Shown: positions 27,596 through 37,610 of the stretch, piece by piece
How positions within the stretch are numbered: position 1 is the first letter of the stretch
How the letters are laid out: the number at the start of each line of letters is the position of its first letter
From: Sedimentisphaera salicampi
GTDB lineage: Bacteria; Planctomycetota; Phycisphaerae; Sedimentisphaerales; Sedimentisphaeraceae
Reading direction: 5' to 3'
Length of the DNA stretch: 64,000 bases
Assembly: GCF_002117005.1 (NCBI RefSeq)
Contig: NZ_CP021023.1
Location: forward strand, 1,860,001-1,924,000
Notes under the pieces: model-generated
Told to the model about the DNA's origin: nothing
Databases searched by the model: none
Seen by the model: the letters and a program-made list of their open reading frames with translations, nothing else
Position numbers and translations under genes: made by a program

Positions 27596-30500
27596 TTAGC
27601 TCGCCGTTTCAGCCTTATTCTCTACCTTTACAGGCTCAAGGCTGCGGCTTGAGACATTTAAATCAAGATACTGATCTGCTTTCACTTCTCTGAGCGTAAA
27701 TTTCTCGCCCGAAGGCAGAAAAACCCTAACCTCTGCCAGCTCATTTTCCCCAAGGCCGAAGTGTGCCTCAAGCGGACTTCCGGATTTATACGAATGTTCG
27801 GCGTATATCCCTCTCGTGCCTATCCTTTCGCCGTTTTCCGGCTCGAAAAGCTCTATTCGTGTGCCGATAAGGGCGGCATGGGATATCCCGCTGAAACGCA
27901 GACGCAGCCAGTGATTATCTTTAGAATTGCGGGCACCTGTATTCAGATACACCTTATCCTCATAGCGATGTCTCGGGTTGCCCTCCGGAGCTGTGTTGTC
28001 CGGATCGCCTGATATAAACAAATCAACGAGTCCGTCATTGTTCAAATCAGCAGCCTCGCCTGCTATTCCTGTGCTGTCTATGCCGGAGAACGTTGTGGGC
28101 TGAGGCTCAAAGCTCTCTCCATTTTGATTGAGAAAGAGAATAGCCCTGGGCTCAAGAAGCTTTGCCTCCCGCCTGTCTATAGCCACAAAATCTATAAACG
28201 TATCGTTATTGAAATCGGCGAAAACCAAATCGCCGTAATACGGACGGAAATCAAGCGGCGCTTTGCGTGAAAGCCCCGGCTGAGACTTATTCATCTTACC
28301 CCTTGGGATTGTGAATTTCAGCTTTTTCGTAATTTCATTTTCAAAAAACTGGTACCAGTACCTGTATGAATGATTCAGCGCATCGAAACTGGTTTCTCCT
28401 GAGGCCTTACGAAAAGAGAAACCTTCTTCATTCAGCCATAAACAGGCCGCAGTGTCTTCGGTTTTGGGTGTGTAAAGGAAGTCTGTACCGTCCACCGCTG
28501 CGGCATCGAGAAAGGAGTCGTTGTTTATATCTGCAAAAAACAGATATGCCAGCCCCGGGGCGGTTTCTGCGTTTTCAGGGACATAAATCTGCTTTTGTTT
28601 GTCATATTTTAGGCGAGCCTCGCCCGCCATACCATTATCAACGGACTTCTCGAAACGCAGCTCGCCGGTTTCGGCAAGCATATTCCGCCATGTAAAAACC
28701 CCCTGCCTGTATTCGGCGGGAGAAAGCGGGAGATTTCTTGCGTTATAATGTATATTGATAAGCACATGGGTTGACTGGAAAAGGTCCAGATCCCCGTCGT
28801 TATCGATATCCCGCAGACTCACTTTCGGCCCAGCCTTGTCCTTCTGCGGATTGTTGTAAAAGCCTCCGAAATCTGGGGCTAAGTCTGAGCCGCCAATATC
28901 CTCATACCGTCCTGAAGCGAAATCTCCATCCTCAGGGCGGTAAACAAAGAGAGCGGCCTTGGATATCCCCTCGAATGCGTTTGTTGTGTTGTCCGCCCCC
29001 ACTGCTATATCAATCCAGCCGTCCTGATTAACATCCCCGAGAGAAGGCTGGCGATTGTATGCGCGTTCATTGAGCACATTGAGCTTTTCAGATACATCCT
29101 TGAAGGTATTATAACTGCCCTCAGCGAGAAAAAGGCTGCATCCAACAGCTTTATGCCCTTTGCGGCGCTTGTTTCCCATGCCGGGGAACTGTCTGGAAAC
29201 GAAAAAATCGAGCAGGCCGTCGTTGTTGAAATCTGCCGCTACAGGCACCTGACTGCCCCTCCAGCCCTGCCCGAAATCATCCGGCTTTGCCGGCGAGCCG
29301 TTGAGGGTAATCTCTTCGCTGCGAAATTCAAAACTGCCGTAATTCATCATCAGGCGCAGAGTATCTCGGGGGTTTTCACGGCCTTTCATCTCTTCTGCAA
29401 GGATAAATGGAGGCGTTGTAACTGTAAGGGCATCGAGGTATCCGTTGCCGTCGAAATCTGCGAAAGCTATGCCGTTTGTCCCTTCAGGGAAATCGGTCAG
29501 CCCTGGAACGTGAACAGATTCGAACATCTTTCCCCTGCCTCTGGCATCCCTTGAGGCATCCGTATCCGGCATCACCTTTGGCTCTCCTGCGGTTTTGCTG
29601 GCGGCGTTTTTCTCTTCCTTTTCAGGCTTAGGGTGCTTCTTAAAGAATTCCCACATCATATCGTTTGCGGATATGTCCATAGTTGAGTCGCCCAAAATGG
29701 CAGTTGTAGGCGGTCTGCCTGGCCATGTATGCCCGCCTCCCTTAATCTCCACAAGCACCACCTCGGAGCCGTTTTTTCCGTCATCCCACACCTTCTTGAT
29801 GCTTTTCATCCCGTCCTCTGCCCTGTCAGGGAGATTGGTAACAGCAGGTCCATTTCTGCACTGGTTTGCCTCAATCCAGCAGTTAATAGAATGCTCCACA
29901 GAATGGAAAGGGGCTGCGTCTTTTTTTCTTATTGATTTTTTCCCGTAGCCGCCTTCGAATGGGGCATTCTCATCCCCAGTCCCATGAAAGTGAATCACTG
30001 AAACCGGCTCGGAAGGCGTGCATTCCTGAGTTCCCATAGGCCCGGCCACAGGAGCAATCGCTGCAATCTTTCCGGCAAGCTCAGAGGCGAGATAGTAAGA
30101 CATTATTGCACCGTTCGACATGCCCGTTGCGTAGATTCTGCGCTGATCTACTGCTGCATGGGCTTGAATATCCTCCAGAATCGCCTCAACAAAGGCAACG
30201 TCGTCAATACCGTTATTCTTTGCATACGCGCAGCAGTTCCCGCCGTTGAAGGTGAGGAAACGGTCCTCCATAACCCCGGAACCGTACGGATAGACGACTA
30301 TAAAACCCTCCTCATCAGCTTTGGAATTGAGCCCGCTGAGCCTTATCATACTCCGCGGATTCCCGCCGCCTCCGTGAAACGCCAACACCAAAGGAGCTGG
30401 GGCGTCTTTGTCGTAACCTTCGGGGAAATGAACAAGGTATCTGCGCTCTTTGCCGTTTACAGTCAGCTCTTTTATCTGATCTCTTGAGGCGGGCTTATTT

Positions 30501-30784
30501 TCTTCAGGCTCAGAGGTTCTGTTTGTTCTCGAAAACCCTTTCAGCTCTTCAATAGTAAGATCGCCGCTTCCGTCCGAATCCGCTTTGATAAGAATTCTTT
30601 TAAGCCTTGGATAATCATCAAGCTCTTCAGAAGACAGCTTGCCGTCTGTGTTTGCATCTATTCGAGAAAAAAGCCTTACCCCTGCACTGCTTGAACGTGC
30701 AGACAGGACCGAATCAATACAGACAATCCCTGCAAAAATCGCTGAAGCAATCATTCCCGCTCTAAATGTATCAAAAACTGCCAT
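27596..30784 (-). CDS. Giant secreted esterase with EF-hands, FG-GAP repeats and UnbV-like domain
   Basis: A 1062-residue multidomain protein. After an N-terminal hydrophobic segment come two EF-hand loops (DANTDGKLSSEE and DSDGSGDLTIEE). Next is a PHB-depolymerase/LpqC-type esterase with HGGGGNPRSM, the nucleophile motif GMSNGA and catalytic His in GGGHTWPG. The C-terminal 600 residues hold about seven FG-GAP/VCBS calcium loops such as DFDGNGYLDA, DVNQDGWIDI and DLNNDGLVDL, forming an integrin-like propeller. They close with an ASPIC/UnbV-like domain. Such a protein would hydrolyse acetyl, feruloyl or polyester bonds at the cell surface, using calcium for stability. The fusion of all four parts is uncommon. 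Confidence 0.85.
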   Translation of the reverse strand: MAVFDTFRAGMIASAIFAGIVCIDSVLSARSSSAGVRLFSRIDANTDGKLSSEELDDYPRLKRILIKADSDGSGDLTIEELKGFSRTNRTSEPEENKPASRDQIKELTVNGKERRYLVHFPEGYDKDAPAPLVLAFHGGGGNPRSMIRLSGLNSKADEEGFIVVYPYGSGVMEDRFLTFNGGNCCAYAKNNGIDDVAFVEAILEDIQAHAAVDQRRIYATGMSNGAIMSYYLASELAGKIAAIAPVAGPMGTQECTPSEPVSVIHFHGTGDENAPFEGGYGKKSIRKKDAAPFHSVEHSINCWIEANQCRNGPAVTNLPDRAEDGMKSIKKVWDDGKNGSEVVLVEIKGGGHTWPGRPPTTAILGDSTMDISANDMMWEFFKKHPKPEKEEKNAASKTAGEPKVMPDTDASRDARGRGKMFESVHVPGLTDFPEGTNGIAFADFDGNGYLDALTVTTPPFILAEEMKGRENPRDTLRLMMNYGSFEFRSEEITLNGSPAKPDDFGQGWRGSQVPVAADFNNDGLLDFFVSRQFPGMGNKRRKGHKAVGCSLFLAEGSYNTFKDVSEKLNVLNERAYNRQPSLGDVNQDGWIDIAVGADNTTNAFEGISKAALFVYRPEDGDFASGRYEDIGGSDLAPDFGGFYNNPQKDKAGPKVSLRDIDNDGDLDLFQSTHVLINIHYNARNLPLSPAEYRQGVFTWRNMLAETGELRFEKSVDNGMAGEARLKYDKQKQIYVPENAETAPGLAYLFFADINNDSFLDAAAVDGTDFLYTPKTEDTAACLWLNEEGFSFRKASGETSFDALNHSYRYWYQFFENEITKKLKFTIPRGKMNKSQPGLSRKAPLDFRPYYGDLVFADFNNDTFIDFVAIDRREAKLLEPRAILFLNQNGESFEPQPTTFSGIDSTGIAGEAADLNNDGLVDLFISGDPDNTAPEGNPRHRYEDKVYLNTGARNSKDNHWLRLRFSGISHAALIGTRIELFEPENGERIGTRGIYAEHSYKSGSPLEAHFGLGENELAEVRVFLPSGEKFTLREVKADQYLDLNVSSRSLEPVKVENKAETAS

Positions 30785-30880
30785 ATTTCCGCCTTTATAG
30801 ATAAACCGTTAAGTATTTGTTTTACTGCTTAGACGCTTTACAGGCAGAAAAGATTTCAAAAATCAGCGAAAATAATATTT

Positions 30881-31732
30881 TTATGCGAAGCTCTGGATCA
30901 GCGAATCGAGCTTATCGGTATCAAGGCGGTTTTCATAGAGCGGTTCTGGGCCGGCAGAGATATTCTCCTCGAAGCTCGGCTTCTCTTGAGATTTATACAA
31001 CACGCCCATCGGGAGCTTGTCCTTCTTGCATGCGAGGCTGAAGGCCTTGTCTCTGTCTGAGGGGTCGTGCGAATCCTCTAAGCGGTAGGTGTTTTCCTTG
31101 AACCACTTGTAATTATTCACCTTATTGAAGCTCGGGCAAGGCTGAAGCAGATCAACCAGAGCATAGCCATTATGCTCCACGGCCTGCTTTATTATATCCT
31201 TTGTGAGCTCCTTGTCTGTTATGCTGGTTCTGGCGACGAAACCGGCATCAAGCCCAATCGCCACGGCAAGCGGATTGAACGGCTCAAGCACGACGCCGTT
31301 AATCTGAACGCCGGTTTTGAAGCCGCGCCGGCTGGTTGGCGAGGCCTGACCCTTGGTAAGGCCGTACACCATATTGTCGTGCACAATATTCGTGATATTC
31401 GGATTTCGGCGGATTGTATGGATAAAGTGATTCCCGCCTTCGCCGTACATATCGCCGTCTCCGCTTTCCGCTATCACAGTAAGCGAGGGATTGCTCGCCT
31501 TTATCGCTGTGGCGGGGGAGAGAGCCCGCCCGTGCAGGCCGTTGAAGAAGTTCGTCTTCAGATAATGCGGAATCTTGGCGGCCTGCCCAATACCGGAAAC
31601 CAAAACCAGATCCTTCGGAGCAATCTCGAGTTCGGAAAGGGCGTCTTTCAAAACGTCTAAAATTGAAAAGTTCCCGCAGCCCGGGCACCACGCAATGTCT
31701 ATATTTCCCATATCAAATTTTTCAGCACTCAT
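30881..31732 (-). CDS. korB: 2-oxoacid:ferredoxin oxidoreductase, beta subunit
   Basis: A 283-residue thiamine-diphosphate-binding subunit. It shows [11 protein letters not shown] at the start, [14 protein letters not shown], the [18 protein letters not shown] diphosphate-binding segment and [17 protein letters not shown]. With the alpha-gamma subunit 10 bases upstream it decarboxylates a 2-oxoacid (2-oxoglutarate or pyruvate) to the acyl-CoA while reducing ferredoxin, as in anaerobes. No separate 4Fe-4S delta subunit is encoded beside it. The kor name follows the two-subunit architecture; substrate specificity is not proved by the sequence. Confidence 0.88.
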   Translation of the reverse strand: MSAEKFDMGNIDIAWCPGCGNFSILDVLKDALSELEIAPKDLVLVSGIGQAAKIPHYLKTNFFNGLHGRALSPATAIKASNPSLTVIAESGDGDMYGEGGNHFIHTIRRNPNITNIVHDNMVYGLTKGQASPTSRRGFKTGVQINGVVLEPFNPLAVAIGLDAGFVARTSITDKELTKDIIKQAVEHNGYALVDLLQPCPSFNKVNNYKWFKENTYRLEDSHDPSDRDKAFSLACKKDKLPMGVLYKSQEKPSFEENISAGPEPLYENRLDTDKLDSLIQSFA

Positions 31733-31742
31733 TTCTCACCTC

Positions 31743-33458
31743 TTAAAACATCTCGTTAATCTTTTCTGAGAGCGTATCTGCTGCGAACGGCAGCCCGTCG
31801 TATTTGAGAATCTTCTCGTCGGGCTCGAAATCTAGCTGGAGCTTCAATAGCTTTGCAAACTGCCCTGTGGCGTTATTCTCCAGAACGGCCGTTTTCTTGG
31901 CCTTTTTTATGGCGGCAAGGGCATCCTCAGGCGTTGGATACACCTGACTGAAATGAAGCATTGCCGTATCGCCTCTTTCCGAGAGCTCGATCGCCTCTTT
32001 CACGATATTGTAGTTCGAGCCCCAGCAGATAATAAGATTTTCGTAATCTTCTGCGCCCTCAAGCGAAGGCTGCACGTAATCGGCCTTTGCGGCTTCAAGC
32101 TTTTTGAGCCGCTTATCGTTCATCTTCACCCTCAGCTCAAGGTCTTCTGTGATCCTGCCCTGCTCGTCGTGTTCGTCGCTGTCTTGGCATACAAGCCCAT
32201 CGCCGAAGCCCGGAACGCCTCGGGGGGAAATGCCGTTTTCGGTGAGCCTGTAGCGGAGGTAGTCCTTATCGGTTTCAGTGATATGCGGGCTGTTATCGAG
32301 CCCGTCGAGGCTGAAGGTTTCTGTGTTGTAGTATGAATCCATAAAGTACTGGTCTGTGAGGATAATCACAGGCACCTGATACTTATCTGCAAGATTGAAG
32401 GCCTTTTTCGCAAGACTGAAGGCCTCGCTCAGCGTTCCCGGGGCGAGGATAATACGCGGGAATTCGCCGTGGCCGGAATATAGGGCGAGCTCGAGATCGC
32501 CCTGCTCTGTTCTGGTGGGAAGGCCTGTGGCAGGCCCGGGCCTCTGGGCAGCGTGCATCACGAGCGGGCTTTCCATCATCCCCGCAAGGCTGACGCCCTC
32601 GCCCATCAGCGCAAAGCCGCCGCCTGAGGTGGTGATCATAGCCCTCGCACCGGCATACCACGCCCCGATTGCCATATTAACCGCCGCAATCTCATCCTCG
32701 GCCTGCTCGGCAAGCAGCCCAAACTGCCCGCCCTGCTGAGCAAGAAACGCAAGAACCGCTGTTGAGGGAGACATGGGATAAGACGAGATGAAATTGCATC
32801 CGCCGGCAAGAGCCCCCAGCCCAACGGCCTGAGCCCCGTTCACGAGCATTTTGCCCTGAACATCAGGCTCGCCGGAGAGTTTCAGCCCTGCCCCGAAATC
32901 CTCAGCGGGCTTCTCTGCCATCTCGAAGCCTTTTTTAAGTGCCTGCTGGTTTTTTTCGATTATCTCATCGGACTTGCCCGCGAAAAACTTCTCCAAGGGC
33001 TCTTTGCCCTTCTCTGCGGGTATGCCAAGAAGCCTTAGCAAAGCCCCCACGGCCACCGTATTTGCATACACCTTACCGCCGAGGTCTTTGGCCGCCTGAG
33101 AAAAGCCTGCCTCAAAGAAGCTGCCTTTATCGCCGAAGCCCTCGAGAACCTCCTTTTCGCCCATTATCAATGTGTGCGGCGAGATCCTTTTGGCCAGATG
33201 CCCGCCTGCGCTTTTATCCAGCGCCGCCAACACGTCTATCCTGTTGATAAAAGACCGCACAGGCCCCGCTCCAGCGCGAATGAGAGTGGAATTAGTGCCG
33301 CCTCTGATGCGAGACATATACTCCTTCGTGGCAAAGACATTCCAGCCGGAGGCCTTGAGAATTGAGGTTAGCAGCTTTTCTACCGTCTGAATACCCTGAC
33401 CTGCCTGACCGCAAAGAACAATCGACACGCCTGCATTTTTATCGCGTAATGCGTTCAT
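31743..33458 (-). CDS. korA: 2-oxoacid:ferredoxin oxidoreductase, fused gamma-alpha subunit
   Basis: A 571-residue subunit with the gamma domain first (GQAGQGIQTVEKLL, YMSRIRGGTNSTLIR, about 1-190) and the pyrimidine-binding alpha domain after it (GALAGGCNFISSYPMSPST, TTSGGGFALMGEGVSLAGM). The C-terminal transketolase-like domain contains WGSNYNIVKEAIE. It forms a heterodimer with the beta subunit encoded directly downstream. AGGAG stands before the ATG. The pair indicates a ferredoxin-dependent, largely anaerobic central metabolism. Confidence 0.9.
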   Translation of the reverse strand: MNALRDKNAGVSIVLCGQAGQGIQTVEKLLTSILKASGWNVFATKEYMSRIRGGTNSTLIRAGAGPVRSFINRIDVLAALDKSAGGHLAKRISPHTLIMGEKEVLEGFGDKGSFFEAGFSQAAKDLGGKVYANTVAVGALLRLLGIPAEKGKEPLEKFFAGKSDEIIEKNQQALKKGFEMAEKPAEDFGAGLKLSGEPDVQGKMLVNGAQAVGLGALAGGCNFISSYPMSPSTAVLAFLAQQGGQFGLLAEQAEDEIAAVNMAIGAWYAGARAMITTSGGGFALMGEGVSLAGMMESPLVMHAAQRPGPATGLPTRTEQGDLELALYSGHGEFPRIILAPGTLSEAFSLAKKAFNLADKYQVPVIILTDQYFMDSYYNTETFSLDGLDNSPHITETDKDYLRYRLTENGISPRGVPGFGDGLVCQDSDEHDEQGRITEDLELRVKMNDKRLKKLEAAKADYVQPSLEGAEDYENLIICWGSNYNIVKEAIELSERGDTAMLHFSQVYPTPEDALAAIKKAKKTAVLENNATGQFAKLLKLQLDFEPDEKILKYDGLPFAADTLSEKINEMF

Positions 33459-33587
33459 CTTATCTCCTCTTTTCGCCTAATCTGTTTCCCGCCGAATACT
33501 AATACGGCAGATGAAATAATACATTACTTAACCATATATAGCATTATAACGGCCTTTGTTCAAGAAAAATCGAATTCTAACAGGCAA

Positions 33588-33732
33588 GTGAGCGACAATA
33601 TTTTTTGGCAAAGCTTTTTTAAGCCGAATCTCCCCGCCTGCGGCGGACTGGTTCAGTGAATAAAGAGCAATAAATTCTGCAAAGCATTGCAGCACGATAA
33701 TTTGCATTTTGCACAATAAAATTGTCTCACAC
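33588..33732 (-). repeat. MITE-like element (family R2), short copy
   Basis: A 145-base element with imperfect terminal inverted repeats: GTGAGCGACAATATTTTTTG at the left, and ATTGTCTCACAC at the right. Read in reverse, its right two-thirds match the left part of the copy at 62442-62687 over about 95 bases (tgcaaat-atc-tgctgcaatgctttg phrase, then CCAGTCC and CGGCGG). It contains a GC-rich palindrome near 33641. No transposase is inside, so it would need to be moved in trans. Confidence 0.75.
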
Positions 33733-33828
33733 CGCCAAGCAGAAAAAAGGGGATTTATATTGACTCGGCAACCCTGTTTCAATAATATACTCCGAAAAAT
33801 CTGATATATTAATGAAGGGTTTGTGCTT

Positions 33829-34722
33829 ATGTCAAAAACTATACTTCAAACATCCATTCCCGGTGCCAAGGTGCATCGCGGCAAGGTTCGTGATATCTAC
33901 GATGCCGGCAATAAACTTATTATCGCAGCGACAGACAGAATCAGCGCATTTGATGTTGTGATGAAAAACGGCATTCCAGGCAAGGGAACAGTTCTCACGC
34001 AGATATCCAAATTCTGGTTTGATTTCTTTGAAGACGATATAGAAAGCCATTTCATAACCGATGATGTGAGCAATTATCCCGAGCCCTTCAACGAACACCC
34101 CGACCAGCTTGAAGGCAGGAGTATGCTTGTTCGCAAAACAGAAGTTCTCCCGATAGAGTGCATCATCAGAGGCTATATCACCGGCTCAGGCTGGAAGGAT
34201 TATCAGAAAAGCGGTAAGGTGTGCGGGCACAGGCTCCCCGAAGGGCTTAAAGAATGCCAGAAGCTGCCCGAACCGCTCTATACCCCATCAACCAAAGCCG
34301 AATACGGCAAGCACGACGAAAATATCTCCGTTGAGAAAAGCGCGGAGATAATCGGAAAGGAAGCTGCTGAATACGTAAGCAGAAAGAGCATTGAAATCTT
34401 CGAGAAAGCCGGCAGATACGCCGCAGACAAGGGGATTATACTTGCCGATACAAAATTCGAATGGGGCAGATACGAAGGGGATATTATCCTCATAGACGAA
34501 GTGCTCACGCCTGATTCCTCAAGGTTCTGGCCGGGAGACGATTACGAGCCCGGAAGACCTCAGAAAAGCTTTGATAAGCAATTCGTGAGAGACTATCTCG
34601 AGAGCGTCGATTTTGATAAATCCGGCGAAGGTATAGAACTGCCGGAGGATATTGTAAGCAAAACCAGCGAGAAATATATAGAATGCTTCGAAAAGCTTAC
34701 AGGAAAAACTTTTTCTTTCTAA
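33829..34722 (+). CDS. purC: SAICAR synthetase (phosphoribosylaminoimidazole-succinocarboxamide synthase)
   Basis: A 297-residue purine-biosynthesis enzyme joining aspartate to CAIR with ATP. Signatures seen include [10 protein letters not shown] near the start, [30 protein letters not shown], the ADTKFEWGR motif and [15 protein letters not shown]. This is the longer, yeast-like form of PurC. The ATG at 33829 is preferred over GTG 33823 because GAAGGG lies nine bases before it. It is followed after 32 bases by an unrelated amidase gene on the same strand. Confidence 0.95.
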   Translation: MSKTILQTSIPGAKVHRGKVRDIYDAGNKLIIAATDRISAFDVVMKNGIPGKGTVLTQISKFWFDFFEDDIESHFITDDVSNYPEPFNEHPDQLEGRSMLVRKTEVLPIECIIRGYITGSGWKDYQKSGKVCGHRLPEGLKECQKLPEPLYTPSTKAEYGKHDENISVEKSAEIIGKEAAEYVSRKSIEIFEKAGRYAADKGIILADTKFEWGRYEGDIILIDEVLTPDSSRFWPGDDYEPGRPQKSFDKQFVRDYLESVDFDKSGEGIELPEDIVSKTSEKYIECFEKLTGKTFSF

Positions 34723-34754
34723 ACTTAACAAAAAGATCAGAAAGGTATTGAAGC

Positions 34755-35486
34755 GTGGCTGCTAAACGGATTTTAAGCGGGCTTGTATTCCTGCTGGCAG
34801 GGGCATTTCTTGCAGGCTGCAGCGCTCCGAGCGCTCAGGCTCCTGTGGTAACAGGGAGAGACTCGCGGCTTGAAAGGATTCAAAACAGAACTCCAGACTA
34901 CACTTACCAAGAGCCCCGAACATCTCGTTACGGCGGGGATTCTATCAAGGGCAAAACCTTCATAATTGATGCCGGACACGGGGGCAAAGACCCCGGCGCC
35001 CTCGGCAAGGCGCTTTCAAGGCTGGATGAGAAACAGATCAACTTAGATACAGCTAAGAAAGTGGCATACTATCTCAAACAGAAAGGGGCGAGGGTTGTTA
35101 TGAGCCGCGATGACGACACCTTCATAGAGCTCAATTCCCGAGCCGCCCTTGCAGAGCGGCACAACGCAGACGCCCTTATCTCCATACACGCAGACTGGTG
35201 CGGAACGCCAAGCGTTTCGGGAGCATCTTTCTTCATAGCCCGCTCGGCTGTTGGGCAGAGCAAAAGGCTCGCATCAGCTTTAGAGGACGAATTCAGAGAC
35301 AGAGGCCTTCCCGTACGCGGTGTTAGGCGGGCGGATTTCCGCGTGCTCGTGAAACACAGCAAACCCTCCACGCTCATTGAGCTTGGATTTATGTCTAACC
35401 CGGCCGAGGCCAAAAAACTCAGCAGCAGTTCATACAGAACCAAACTGGCAAAAGCCATAGCTGCCGGCATTGAGCGGGCATACTGA
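34755..35486 (+). CDS. N-acetylmuramoyl-L-alanine amidase, lipoprotein
   Basis: A 243-residue zinc amidase (Amidase_3/AmiC type) that cleaves the bond between muramic acid and the stem peptide. The signal peptide ends in lipobox FLAGC (Cys22). The catalytic domain shows IIDAGHGGKDPGALG (zinc His), SIHADW (second zinc His) and a C-terminal LIELGFMSN with the catalytic Glu. Translation begins at GTG with AGAAAGG nine bases before it. Anchored probably in the outer membrane; a role in cell separation or peptidoglycan remodelling is likely. It overlaps no other credible start. Confidence 0.9.
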   Translation: MAAKRILSGLVFLLAGAFLAGCSAPSAQAPVVTGRDSRLERIQNRTPDYTYQEPRTSRYGGDSIKGKTFIIDAGHGGKDPGALGKALSRLDEKQINLDTAKKVAYYLKQKGARVVMSRDDDTFIELNSRAALAERHNADALISIHADWCGTPSVSGASFFIARSAVGQSKRLASALEDEFRDRGLPVRGVRRADFRVLVKHSKPSTLIELGFMSNPAEAKKLSSSSYRTKLAKAIAAGIERAY

Positions 35487-35550
35487 AACTCGAGGGAGAA
35501 ATGCAGCTCGAATCCGTTTACAAACATCGCTCAATGAAGGGATTTTGCGG

Positions 35551-37047
35551 ATGAGGGCTCTGCAAAACAAATCAAAGCCCATCTGGCGGGATATTGTTCT
35601 CTTAACAGTCTCAGCGGGGCTTCTTCGCTTCTTTATGCTCGGGCAGGAGAGCTTCTGGATAGATGAAATGGCCACATTCCACCGCGTTTCGATGTCTTGG
35701 GAGGATATGTTTGCCCGCCTGCTTGAGCTCAAATACCACCCGCCCCTTCACTACTGCCTCGCAAAGCTCTGGTGCGGGATAGCGGGATATTCGGAATTCT
35801 CGCTGAGATTCATATCCGCCCTTTCAGGGATGCTCGCTGTTTCATTTTTCTACCTCACCGCACTGAAGCTTGCCGGCAGAAAGGCAGCGTTATTCGCTGG
35901 GTGGATGTTTGCAGTCTCTGCATACCATATCCAATGGGCGCAGGAGGCAAGATTCTATTCGCTTATGGGGCTTCTAACCTGCGTTTCGATGTACTTTTTC
36001 GTTCGGCTTATTGAAAAGAGAAACCTCGCCTCGCTTCTGGGACTATCGCTTTCCTCCGCCCTGCTTTTATACAATCACTACTACGGCATCTTCGTTATAG
36101 CTGCGCAGAACCTTGCAGCCCTCACGCAGATCATAATCGAAACACGCAGATCGGGGCGCTTGAAAAGAAAAGATCTTTTCGGCTGGATATCAAGCCAGCT
36201 TTTTGCCGCTGCCTTGTTTATCCCGTGGTTTGCAGTATTGCTTCAGGGGCTAAGCAAATACGGAGGCGGGACAGGGGTTTTAGAAAGGCCCGGGATAATC
36301 CATCTGCTTGCAGCGCCCTATTTCTTTGCGGGAGAAAGCCTCGTGCTTGCGGCTGTTTTTGCAGGGCTTTTTATGCTGTACCTCTGGGCGGTTTACAAAG
36401 CCGCCGGCAGTATGAAAGCTTTCGCCCCTGAGCTGCTCAAAGACCATATTGCCATTTGGTGGCTGATTGGGACGGTGATTTTGCCTTACGTTTTCTCTCT
36501 CATTGCTGCGCCCGTATATTCAGGACGCTATATACTTGCAGGTTCGTTTGCGTTTTTCATCCTTGCGGGCAAGGCCCTAAGCCGGCTTGAAGGGAAACGG
36601 CTGCTTTTCGCTGGCGCTGCTCTCTTTATTGTGATGAGCGGTGTTTTGGCTGATTACTACATCGGCCCGTTCAATGAAAACTGGAAGGCAGCAGCCGGAG
36701 AAATCTCAGCACAGGCAAGTCCTTCAGAGACAGTTATAATCCATCCGGCCTTCTGCAGAAAGGCCTTCAACTACTACTATGCCGGCGAGGCTGAGGTGGA
36801 AGGATTCCCGCTTCTCGATCAGAAAATTGAGGGCAAAGGCCCCGCTGTAACCCCTGAGAACGCCCCGCTTATTCATCGCCAATCAGAGGGCAGCGATGGG
36901 GTTTGGCTGGTTTACTGCCACAGCTACGATCCAAATTATCTGCTCGTTGAAAAGCTCAAAAAGGACTTCAGACTCGAAGAAAAGATTGAACTGCATAAGA
37001 TTGAGATCTTCCGCTTTGAAAAATCGCTGAACGTGCCGACGGATTGA
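35551..37047 (+). CDS. GT39-type membrane glycosyltransferase
   Basis: A 498-residue integral membrane protein with about ten hydrophobic segments. It belongs to the ArnT/PMT-like glycosyltransferase 39 group. The first periplasmic loop carries the family Asp-Glu motif (SFWIDEMATFHR), followed by YHPPLHYCLAKLW and WAQEARFYSLMGLL. Such enzymes move a sugar from a polyprenyl-phosphate donor to lipid or protein on the periplasmic face; donor and acceptor here are unknown. The ATG at 35551 is preferred because GAAGGGA stands before it; upstream residues of the open frame do not look membrane-like and would overlap the amidase gene. Confidence 0.82.
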   Translation: MRALQNKSKPIWRDIVLLTVSAGLLRFFMLGQESFWIDEMATFHRVSMSWEDMFARLLELKYHPPLHYCLAKLWCGIAGYSEFSLRFISALSGMLAVSFFYLTALKLAGRKAALFAGWMFAVSAYHIQWAQEARFYSLMGLLTCVSMYFFVRLIEKRNLASLLGLSLSSALLLYNHYYGIFVIAAQNLAALTQIIIETRRSGRLKRKDLFGWISSQLFAAALFIPWFAVLLQGLSKYGGGTGVLERPGIIHLLAAPYFFAGESLVLAAVFAGLFMLYLWAVYKAAGSMKAFAPELLKDHIAIWWLIGTVILPYVFSLIAAPVYSGRYILAGSFAFFILAGKALSRLEGKRLLFAGAALFIVMSGVLADYYIGPFNENWKAAAGEISAQASPSETVIIHPAFCRKAFNYYYAGEAEVEGFPLLDQKIEGKGPAVTPENAPLIHRQSEGSDGVWLVYCHSYDPNYLLVEKLKKDFRLEEKIELHKIEIFRFEKSLNVPTD

Positions 37048-37073
37048 GCTGGATGGGCAGTAATCAGATAAAA

Positions 37074-37148
37074 TCGGGGCGAGAGGATTTGAACCTCCGA
37101 CCTTTGCGTCCCGAACGCAACGCTCTAGCCAAACTGAGCCACGCCCCG
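37074..37148 (-). tRNA. tRNA-Pro (anticodon CGG)
   Basis: The minus strand gives a full cloverleaf: acceptor stem CGGGGCG/CGCCCCG, D arm with GGCTCAGTTTGGCTAGAGC, anticodon stem TTGCG/CGCAA around loop TTCGGGA, and T arm GGAGGTTCAAATCCTC. Discriminator A; no CCA is encoded. It reads CCG codons. Confidence 0.95.
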
Positions 37149-37215
37149 ATAGAACAGCAGATTGTAATATTTGAATACGATTAGTCAAATACTATCATCC
37201 CGAGATAAGCCTCGT

Positions 37216-37285
37216 GTGTGCGACAATATTTTTTGGTGGAGCTTTTTAAAGCCGAATCTATCCGCTTGTTTTCCGCCGAAGGCGG
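37216..37285 (+). repeat. Truncated MITE-like element (family R2)
   Basis: GTGTGCGACAATATTTTTTG begins it, followed by an AAGCCGAATCT phrase and a palindrome, as in the left half of the element at 33588. The right inverted repeat is missing; R1 copy B takes its place, so one element has probably inserted into, or deleted part of, the other. Confidence 0.65.
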
Positions 37286-37295
37286 ACAGGCTCTT

Positions 37296-37466
37296 CGCCT
37301 TCGGCGGACTCCACGCACGGCTCTGATTGTCTTTAGTATTACGCAGCGATTTCACGAAACGAGATATTTAAACCGAGCCACGCATGTAGGCCCGCCGCAG
37401 GCGGGACGGAATAAGTGGACAGCAGACGTTCATCACAGATTGGCCGCAGCATTTACGGACTAAGCC
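37296..37466 (+). repeat. Palindrome-bounded dispersed repeat (family R1), copy B
   Basis: It matches copy A (20188-20352) in order and almost base for base over ACTCCACGCACGGCTCTGAT, ACGAGATATTTAAACCGAGC, an internal CCGCC-x3-GGCGG palindrome, AATAAGTGGACAGCAGA and GCAGCATTTACGGACTAAGC. Confidence 0.85.
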
Positions 37467-37610
37467 AGAGGCTTACAGAGGCACACGGAAGGGCACTGCC
37501 TGTTAAACCTTACATCTCCACCAATGTTTTAAATCAAGCTTTCAGCGAATTTGCATAATTTTCTTTTCTGCGTACATTATAATGAACAGGAAATTTTTAA
37601 GGAGATTCTT

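Larger units (their letters stand above)
37149..37610. other. Gap between tRNA-Pro and lyase gene, filled by repeats
   Basis: It holds a single MITE-like end (GTGTGCGACAAT at 37216-37227) that continues like the left part of the 33588 element. R1 copy B then follows. The lyase leader with AAGGAG lies at the right end. No other gene was seen. Confidence 0.6.
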
